From the IMG/VR virus record IMGVR_UViG_3300030098_004614, positions 1-34,950 of that record: a DNA stretch of 34,950 nucleotides. One strand, written 5' to 3'. This DNA comes from a virus. The notes beneath the pieces are model-generated. The model was not told the DNA's origin. It ran no database searches and was given only the letters and a program-made list of their open reading frames with translations. The position numbers and the translations under genes were made by a program. This document shows, piece by piece, positions 30,535 through 34,950 of this stretch; position 1 is the first letter of the stretch, and every line of letters starts with the position of its first letter.

Positions 30535-32044
30535 TTGTTGGTTCTCCTTGATTCAAGCGGTTATAGAGTGTGGTGAAGGCGAGGACACAGGTATCGACGC
30601 AGACTCCGTTTCCAAGTAGGCGGAGTCTGTCCACTCGATTGGTAATTGGGTCCACCCCACGTAATCCGCCCCAAGCATCAGTTGTTCCACCCAATTCGGA
30701 TTCAGTTTCGGGGAGGTCTGCTTGCACGTACGATTCAGATCCCTTCCGAGGCACTTCTGATTCGACGTCGGCGCCGTCCGCGCTCCCTCCACGTGATCGC
30801 TCGCTTGAGGCGTCGCCCACGACTTCTCCTGCTGCAACATCAACTGGTCGCTTAACGGAACTTGTTTGTTCACTCCCTTCTCCTTGTGTTTTTGAATCGC
30901 TTTCTTCAGACTTTCGGGACTGCCGTAACTCCCCTTGTAGTCCTTCTGTTGAGGCGTCGCCCAGTTGTCCGACTTCTTCGCTTCCGCTACCACTTGAGAG
31001 TCCAACGCTGATGGAATGTTTTCCCCGTTCGGTCCCTTCCTGTCTCCCCTGCATTGAGTCGAACTTTGGTTCCCCGCTCTCGGAGTCTTCCAGTTCTTCT
31101 TCGCTTCCTCCGCCAGTATCTTTCCGCCTGTCCCTTCCTTTCGACTTCCTGGGTTTCCCGCTCTTGGTGTCGGCCAATTCTCCGTCTTCCTCTCCGTCTG
31201 CGCAGGTAAGTCCGACGTCTCCCCCTTGTACGCTCTTCCCTCCGCTCCCTTCCAATCCCTTGCTTGAGGCGTCGCACACGACTCTCGGTTCTTCCCACCA
31301 ATGTTGTCGTTCGTTGGGTCGGGCGGGATAGAGTGCTTGTGTACCACTCTCCCCAAGAGACAGTTGTCGGGTACGTTCTTGCAAGCTTCCGCGCTGCCGT
31401 CCTTCCAATCCCTCGCCGTTGCAGTCGGCCAACTTTGCGAGGATGAAGACTCGTTTGCGGAGGTGAGGTATTCTTCTTCCGTCGCCACCGATAACTTCAG
31501 CCGCGCTGAATGTTCCCCACGAACACGTATAACCTCTTTCTTCCAAGTCTCCGAGGACATGCTTGAGTACCGATTCTCCGTCGGCTGTTTTACTACTGAT
31601 GATTCCCTCGACGTTTTCGAGGAGGACGTAAGCGGGTCGGCAAACGCTAATTCCATCTGCGATGTATGGGTAGATGTGTCTTGGGTCTTCGGTTGCTTGT
31701 CGTTTGCCGGCGCTACTGAAAGGTTGGCAAGGAAATCCTGCGGACATGATGCCAACCCGTCCACGTAAGTCTTCAAATGGAAATCGCTTGACGTCCGTGA
31801 AAACAGGACACGAATCCAGTTGACCCGCTTCCATCTTCGCAACCAAGTTTGCGATTGCGAAGCTTTCGATCTCCACGTGAGCGAGTGTTCGCAACGCTCC
31901 GCCATAGATTCTTTGCAAAGCGATTCCGATTCCGTCGTAGCCACTGCACAAGCTAAGGTACGTGGCAGGAACACCAACGGCGCTTGGTTGTCGTTCGCAG
32001 GTGCTGTCTGTTGTTGTTTCTTTTTCTTTGTTTTCATGGTTCAT
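30527..32044 (-). CDS. DNA (cytosine-5-)-methyltransferase
   Basis: A 505-residue C5-MTase. Motif I is YLSLCSGYDGIGIAL (residues 29-43), motif IV GFPCQPFSSAGKR with catalytic Cys106, motif VI LENVEG (142-147), motif VIII RKRVFILA (196-203) and a late motif X DPITNRVDRLRLLGNGV near the C-terminus. Between residues 205 and about 465 the expected target-recognition region is replaced by a very hydrophilic, Gly/Ser/Glu-rich segment with repeated LADxxxxGLxG or GDASxxGLxG units, which looks disordered. Almost the whole gene is also open in the +1 frame. It probably protects phage DNA from restriction or alters host expression. The 13 bp before the ATG show no Shine-Dalgarno. Confidence 0.93.
   Translation of the reverse strand: MNHENKEKETTTDSTCERQPSAVGVPATYLSLCSGYDGIGIALQRIYGGALRTLAHVEIESFAIANLVAKMEAGQLDSCPVFTDVKRFPFEDLRGRVGIMSAGFPCQPFSSAGKRQATEDPRHIYPYIADGISVCRPAYVLLENVEGIISSKTADGESVLKHVLGDLEERGYTCSWGTFSAAEVIGGDGRRIPHLRKRVFILAKLADCNGEGLEGRQRGSLQERTRQLSLGESGTQALYPARPNERQHWWEEPRVVCDASSKGLEGSGGKSVQGGDVGLTCADGEEDGELADTKSGKPRKSKGRDRRKDTGGGSEEELEDSESGEPKFDSMQGRQEGTERGKHSISVGLSSGSGSEEVGQLGDASTEGLQGELRQSRKSEESDSKTQGEGSEQTSSVKRPVDVAAGEVVGDASSERSRGGSADGADVESEVPRKGSESYVQADLPETESELGGTTDAWGGLRGVDPITNRVDRLRLLGNGVCVDTCVLAFTTLYNRLNQGEPTNE
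30553..32037 (-). CDS. Possible second protein in overlapping frame of the methyltransferase gene
   Basis: A 494-codon ORF on the same strand, starting at an ATG 7 bp after the methyltransferase ATG (ATGAACC-ATG) and ending 26 bp before its stop. The middle and end look protein-like: six spaced W-x-T-P or similar units (SWPTATARDWKDG, CATPQARDWKG, NWPTPRAGN, NWKTPRAGN, NWATPQQKDYKG, SWATPQASDHVEG) and the ending LNPNWVEQLM....GWTQLPIEWTDS. To my recollection, W-x-TP repeats and an NPxWVExLM...WTD motif occur in other phage proteins linked to C5-MTases. The N-terminal 150 residues look less convincing. Low stop-codon density in other frames of this segment argues for caution, so expression is unproven. 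Confidence 0.4.
   Translation of the reverse strand: MKTKKKKQQQTAPANDNQAPLVFLPRTLACAVATTESESLCKESMAERCEHSLTWRSKASQSQTWLRRWKRVNWIRVLFSRTSSDFHLKTYVDGLASCPQDFLANLSVAPANDKQPKTQDTSTHTSQMELAFADPLTSSSKTSRESSVVKQPTENRYSSMSSETWKKEVIRVRGEHSARLKLSVATEEEYLTSANESSSSQSWPTATARDWKDGSAEACKNVPDNCLLGRVVHKHSIPPDPTNDNIGGKNRESCATPQARDWKGAEGRAYKGETSDLPAQTERKTENWPTPRAGNPGSRKEGTGGKILAEEAKKNWKTPRAGNQSSTQCRGDRKGPNGENIPSALDSQVVAEAKKSDNWATPQQKDYKGSYGSPESLKKAIQKHKEKGVNKQVPLSDQLMLQQEKSWATPQASDHVEGARTAPTSNQKCLGRDLNRTCKQTSPKLNPNWVEQLMLGADYVGWTQLPIEWTDSAYLETESASIPVSSPSPHSITA
30805..31440 (-). repeat. Degenerate DNA modules in the methyltransferase variable region
   Basis: A 15-bp sequence, TTGAGGCGTCGCCCA on the plus strand, occurs at 30805-30819 and exactly at 30949-30963, with a one-mismatch copy at 31264-31278. 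Related copies (GGTGTCGGCCA, GGAGTCTTCCA, GCAGTCGGCCA types) lie near 31090, 31170 and 31425. Each encodes GDAS/LADT in the methyltransferase frame and WATPQ/WPTP in the alternative frame. Spacing is irregular, about 75-160 bp. Confidence 0.6.
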
Positions 32045-32056
32045 GGTGATCGTCGT

Positions 32057-32305
32057 TTATTGATTTAGTTCGTTCAAACCAAGTAATACTTCGTTGAGAA
32101 TATCTTCCTCGCAATAATCGCGTTCGTCGTCGGGTCGCTCCTCGATCAAGGTCAGTCGGTCGGACACCAATTCATGGAGCGTTGACCAATCCTTCGTAGG
32201 CAGAACCACGTAACCCAGTTCCTTCGCCGCCTTGAACAAACGTTCCTTGGCGTAAGGGTCGGGCGGACGTGGATTGAAGTCATGCGTGAAGTGTTTAAGA
32301 GGCAT
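32057..32305 (-). CDS. Hypothetical 82-aa acidic protein
   Basis: A protein with MPLKHFTHDFNPRPPDPYAKERLFKAAKELGYVVLPTKDWSTLHELVSDRLTLIEERPDDERDYCEEDILNEVLLGLNELNQ. The acidic C-terminal half is helical; no family recognised. AAAAGGAGG lies 9 bases before the ATG, one of the few early genes here with a good Shine-Dalgarno. The start overlaps the end of the upstream gene by 11 bp. Confidence 0.75.
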   Translation of the reverse strand: MPLKHFTHDFNPRPPDPYAKERLFKAAKELGYVVLPTKDWSTLHELVSDRLTLIEERPDDERDYCEEDILNEVLLGLNELNQ

Positions 32306-32591
32306 CGTTCTGTTCCTCCTTTTCAGCTAATCCCTCCGCAACGCTTTGAAGGATCTTTCCTTCCTTGACGTCTTCCAAGTGCTGTTCGTTTTTAGCCATG
32401 TGCAGGAGTGTCTCGTAAGAAAAACCTAGCATGGCAATCAAAGTGGCAGACACGTAAACGTCTCGCCCTTTCTCGTTTATCTCGCGACTTCTAGCAATTT
32501 CCAGGAGTCGTCCCATATTCTCCGGCTTCAAGTTGCGTTCGATTTCTCGGACGATTATGAGGCCAATCCGTTCTGATAGTGATAGGTTCAT
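32295..32591 (-). CDS. Hypothetical 98-aa helical protein
   Basis: MNLSLSERIGLIIVREIERNLKPENMGRLLEIARSREINEKGRDVYVSATLIAMLGFSYETLLHMAKNEQ, then an acidic tail. Predominantly helical and amphipathic; no motif recognised. The leader element CGACACCT is 6-14 bp before the ATG and there is no Shine-Dalgarno. Probably an early protein acting on host functions, inferred only from location. Confidence 0.75.
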   Translation of the reverse strand: MNLSLSERIGLIIVREIERNLKPENMGRLLEIARSREINEKGRDVYVSATLIAMLGFSYETLLHMAKNEQHLEDVKEGKILQSVAEGLAEKEEQNDAS

Positions 32592-32618
32592 AGGTGTAGG
32601 TGTCGTTTTGTTTGAGGG

Positions 32619-32987
32619 TTATTTATTACCGTTGGCTTTCAAACTAGCTTTGTCCGCCACTACTTGAAGAGCGGTTCCACGTAACTCGCAAGCGTCGTCG
32701 TCAAAGAACTTGTAGTAACCTGCTATCCCTTCCTTACTGATGCAGGGAACTTTATGACAACGTAATTTCACGATGGGTTTTTGAAGGACGTGCGTCCACT
32801 CTTTGCCGTTCCAAAAATCCACCTTGCCGAAACTGTATTCGTCGTAGGAGGTACGGTGTATGTAAACCTTCAAGGTGATGCCGTGAGTCTGCTTATCCGC
32901 TTGCCATAAACTATGGTTGGTGATTTGCAGGAGTTCTATGGCGTCCTGCTTCTTGAAGTAATCGTTTTGTAGAAACTTAGTTTTCAT
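32619..32987 (-). CDS. Hypothetical 122-aa protein
   Basis: MKTKFLQNDYFKKQDAIELLQITNHSLWQADKQTHGITLKVYIHRTSYDEYSFGKVDFWNGKEWTHVLQKP... An alpha/beta-looking protein with many aromatic residues and a Cys pair (CHKVPC); no family recognised. The ATG is preceded by AGGAAACGACACCTACT, i.e. the shared leader element with a distant AGGA. Confidence 0.75.
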   Translation of the reverse strand: MKTKFLQNDYFKKQDAIELLQITNHSLWQADKQTHGITLKVYIHRTSYDEYSFGKVDFWNGKEWTHVLQKPIVKLRCHKVPCISKEGIAGYYKFFDDDACELRGTALQVVADKASLKANGNK

Positions 32988-33018
32988 AGTAGGTGTCGTT
33001 TCCTAGTGTTGATGGTTA

Positions 33019-33231
33019 TTAATCGTGGATGCAACCTTCACGCGCTTCAGCTACTGCCAATCCAGTTTCCTCTTCAGGTTCCTTGTCACAAGAAAACAAG
33101 ACTGCGCCACAGTCCTCACATTCTATGGCAACGTTTTCAGGGTTGTCTTCATCCCCATAAGCTACAGCCACAATATGGTGACCAAAGTGCGCGTGTATTT
33201 TTTCGTAAGCGTAATTTTTAAGCGTTTTCAT
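33019..33231 (-). CDS. Hypothetical 70-aa protein with cysteine motif
   Basis: MKTLKNYAYEKIHAHFGHHIVAVAYGDEDNPENVAIECEDCGAVLFSCDKEPEEETGLAVAEAREGCIHD. The segment CEDCGAVLFSCD has a CxxC and a further Cys, like half a zinc ribbon, and HAHFGHH provides further possible metal ligands. Start context ACGACACCTACC-ATG without Shine-Dalgarno. Function unknown. Confidence 0.75.
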   Translation of the reverse strand: MKTLKNYAYEKIHAHFGHHIVAVAYGDEDNPENVAIECEDCGAVLFSCDKEPEEETGLAVAEAREGCIHD

Positions 33232-33265
33232 GGTAGGTGTCGTTTTTTGGGTGTTGGTAGTTAGA

Positions 33266-33829
33266 TTAAACAGAAGCTTCTTCCAAAGCTATTTCCTCGT
33301 CTGACACGTAATTCTCAACCACGTCCCAACGTCTGCAAAAGGCGCGCAGGTAATCGAATTGATTGTCGGTCAACCAAAATCCGTGGACGTTCTCTTCCTC
33401 TCTGCCTTCAAACCATTCTCTAGTGTGAAGCATGAGGTTTTCAGCGGTCATCTCGTAACCCTTGTCGTCCAACAACGATTGAGGACAATTAGCCTTCAGC
33501 CAAGCCTCGTATTCCGCTTGCAACGATGGTTGGGTGTCGGTCAACGTGGGTGAAGTGAACTTGACGATGTTGTAGTAATCATAACCTCGATCATCCGCCA
33601 AGGAAGCCACGTAACCTTTCAAGGTGTCACGTGACCATCCTGTTGCGTTTTCAATGGCGATTGCATCAGTTCCCCCATCCAAGTTCAACAAAGCCACAAG
33701 AGCGTCGAAACAAGAGTTGTAGTGTGACGTCGGATGCGAGTCCAACAAGTCAACAGCCGTGAACCCTTTGACGACAACGCACGTAGGCGCTTCGCCGTTA
33801 TAAATTATCATTCCGTTTTTATTTGTCAT
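33266..33829 (-). CDS. Hypothetical 187-aa early protein
   Basis: The largest of the early unknown genes. After a ~20-residue beta-rich start, VVVKGFTAVDLLDSHPTSHYNSCFDALVALLNLDGGTDAIAIENATGWSRDTLKGYVASLADDRGYD resembles a helix-turn-helix region (AIENATGWSRDTLKGYVASL), so DNA binding is possible but weakly supported. The C-terminus is acidic and aromatic. Leader ACGACACCTACC-ATG. No close family recognised. Confidence 0.75.
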   Translation of the reverse strand: MTNKNGMIIYNGEAPTCVVVKGFTAVDLLDSHPTSHYNSCFDALVALLNLDGGTDAIAIENATGWSRDTLKGYVASLADDRGYDYYNIVKFTSPTLTDTQPSLQAEYEAWLKANCPQSLLDDKGYEMTAENLMLHTREWFEGREEENVHGFWLTDNQFDYLRAFCRRWDVVENYVSDEEIALEEASV

Positions 33830-33851
33830 GGTAGGTGTCGTTTTTTAGGAG

Positions 33852-34157
33852 TTAAGATAAATCTCCGCTGATGGTTATTGATGATTCGGTGATGCTAACG
33901 CTGACCTTTTCGCAACCTTTGAAGGCGGCGGTCACGTACTTTCCGTTAAGGTCGATTACTGGACGATCTTCACCCCCTGCAATCTTCAACGTCTTTTTTG
34001 CGTAGTCGTTTTTCCAAAGGTATATCGTACCATTTTCGTAGATGTCCTTCACGTAAAGCGTACCTTTGACCCATCCGTATTCAGTCAAGGCTTTACCCTC
34101 TATCCAAATACGCTTGTTGCCTCGGTTGCTTCCAATATTTCTAGATATTATTTTCAT
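33852..34157 (-). CDS. Hypothetical 101-aa beta-rich protein
   Basis: MKIISRNIGSNRGNKRIWIEGKALTEYGWVKGTLYVKDIYENGTIYLWKNDYAKKTLKIAGGEDRPVIDLNGKYVTAAFKGCEKVSVSITESSITISGDLS. A regular alternation of hydrophobic residues suggests an all-beta fold. No family recognised. The leader element ACGACACC lies 3 bp before the ATG. Confidence 0.75.
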   Translation of the reverse strand: MKIISRNIGSNRGNKRIWIEGKALTEYGWVKGTLYVKDIYENGTIYLWKNDYAKKTLKIAGGEDRPVIDLNGKYVTAAFKGCEKVSVSITESSITISGDLS

Positions 34158-34170
34158 AGTGGTGTCGTTT

Positions 34171-34389
34171 TTAGGAGTTAATTTTCTTAATGACCCAAGA
34201 AGGAGAACCTTTGATTCCCTTTGCTATGTCGTTCGGCGTTATGATTCGATCTCGCCAAGAATCGTTCTTGGTAAGAGGAATGGAAGCCGTTTGACAAGTC
34301 GTTCGGAAGTAAGCCAAAGCCAAAGTCACGTTTTTAAACTGCTTCAACGTGTAAGGTTGGCGCGAATAAAAGTTTTCAATGATATACAT
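34171..34389 (-). CDS. Hypothetical 72-aa early protein
   Basis: The first minus-strand gene after the divergent region. The open frame extends to 34434, but the ATG at 34389 (MYIIENFYSRQPYTLKQFKNVTLALAYFRTTCQT...) is preferred because AACGACACC directly touches it, as in the neighbouring genes. The C-terminus (WRDRIITPNDIAKGIKGSPSWVIKKINS) could be a small HTH (TPNDIAKGIKGSPSWVIKKI), but evidence is weak. Confidence 0.7.
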   Translation of the reverse strand: MYIIENFYSRQPYTLKQFKNVTLALAYFRTTCQTASIPLTKNDSWRDRIITPNDIAKGIKGSPSWVIKKINS

Positions 34390-34896
34390 GGTGTCGTTTG
34401 TTGGGAGGTTCATTTTTGAAAGTCCCCCCACCACACGGATTTTTCGTTTTGACGCAAGATTTATTTTTACACCTACGGTGGATTTCGGTTAACGGCTGCC
34501 ACGTAAGATCAAGTTCGGTTATTTCGACCACGTAAGAACCACGTAAAATTCAGCGGCTTCCCTCACGCGCGTGCGCCCAGGTAGGCGCGAGGAAAACCGT
34601 TCGTGATTATCCGGTGAAAAAGCAACCAGTTGCAATCGTTCAAACTGCCTTGAATTTATCCCAACCAAACCCAACCAGTTGCAACCGTTTCCAACCGTTT
34701 GCAATACCTTTCAAAAATCATTCAAAAATCCCAACCTCAGCCTCCCAGGCGATCAATAACACTCGGTCGCACCGGCGCGAAGGATAGACGCGCGAAGCTT
34801 GGAAAAATAGTTGAAAAAAGTTCTCGACTAGAATTCGATTTTTTGATTTTCAGGGGCAGTCTAAAACAAAAATCTCCCGAAAAAGGAAACGAAAAT
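34390..34896. promoter_or_regulatory. Divergent non-coding region with short repeats
   Basis: 507 bp without a convincing gene, between the outward-facing early operon (minus) and a plus-strand gene. It has three copies of CCACGTAA (34499, 34528, 34539), two near-identical 18-bp copies starting CAACCAGTTGCAA (34623-34640 and 34672-34689, one mismatch; the second contains the palindrome GTTGCAAC), a weaker related copy at 34692, and a tandem TTCAAAAATC (34710-34730). The right part is A/T-rich before the plus-strand gene. These are reasonable operator or early-promoter elements; an origin of replication is an alternative. No sigma-70 promoter with both boxes at good spacing was found by eye. 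Confidence 0.6.
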
Positions 34897-34950
34897 ATGA
34901 AAGAAATAAACTGCGAACCTAATTGGCAAGGCATGTTTGACTTTGCGATT
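34897..34950 (+). CDS. Plus-strand early hypothetical protein (partial)
   Basis: An ATG at 34897 follows AAAAAGGAAAC at a suitable distance, and 18 codons (MKEINCEPNWQGMFDFAI) are open to the window edge. Small phage proteins that begin with an NW.GMF pattern are, as far as I recall, common in marine podo- and myoviruses, but without function. This is the only plus-strand gene supported in the window. Confidence 0.7.
   Translation, partial: MKEINCEPNWQGMFDFAI

Noticed and set aside
30570-31331. 253-codon plus-strand open frame opposite the methyltransferase, Ser/Pro-rich
   Set aside because: It has no ribosome-binding site and the sequence is the low-complexity antisense reflection of the repeat-rich methyltransferase region. 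It lies against the direction of all neighbours.
34499-34730. CRISPR array
   Set aside because: Repeats are only 8-18 bp, irregularly spaced and too few; no cas genes are present.

Overview
The window is a large part of a T7-like podovirus genome (Autographivirales type). All but one of the genes lie on the minus strand, so the T7 gene order reads right to left. The gene set is: single-subunit RNA polymerase (gp1), ssDNA-binding protein (gp2.5), endonuclease I (gp3), primase-helicase (gp4), DNA polymerase (gp5), exonuclease (gp6), a gp7.3-like protein, portal (gp8), scaffold (gp9), capsid (gp10), tail tubular proteins (gp11, gp12), internal virion proteins (gp13-gp16 positions) and the start of a gp17-type tail fibre cut by the left edge. 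Terminase genes are not seen and probably lie to the left. Base composition is moderate. The overall make-up resembles marine T7-like podoviruses of the cyanophage/pelagiphage/roseophage kind more than coliphage T7, but the host cannot be named from the sequence.

Layout from right to left. (i) 34390-34896 is a non-coding divergent region with short repeats; a plus-strand gene starts at 34897. (ii) 32057-34389 holds seven small early genes of unknown function, six of them preceded (directly or after a few bases) by the same leader element, CGACACC, and mostly lacking a Shine-Dalgarno sequence. (iii) 30527-32044 encodes a C5-cytosine DNA methyltransferase, and almost its whole length is also open in a second frame of the same strand. 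(iv) 28750-30534 is a lysogeny-type module: a small ORF, a MarR-like winged-helix protein, a complete tyrosine integrase and a tRNA-Leu(CAA). (v) 18983-28581 is the RNA polymerase and the DNA metabolism block, with an invertebrate-type lysozyme, two PD-(D/E)XK nucleases, a zinc-ribbon miniprotein and a dATP/dGTP pyrophosphohydrolase-like protein. (vi) 1-18967 is the virion block, with a LamG-like protein, a poly-lysine protein and a small lysis-type cluster (hydrophobic protein, embedded ORF, lipoprotein).

Together the genes suggest a temperate or potentially temperate T7-like phage. Its own RNA polymerase would transcribe the middle and late genes, it replicates with a T7-type replisome, and it could integrate at a tRNA-Leu locus. 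The most unusual signal is the double-coding methyltransferase locus at 30527-32044. The next is the repeated non-Shine-Dalgarno leader in front of the early genes and the RNA polymerase.
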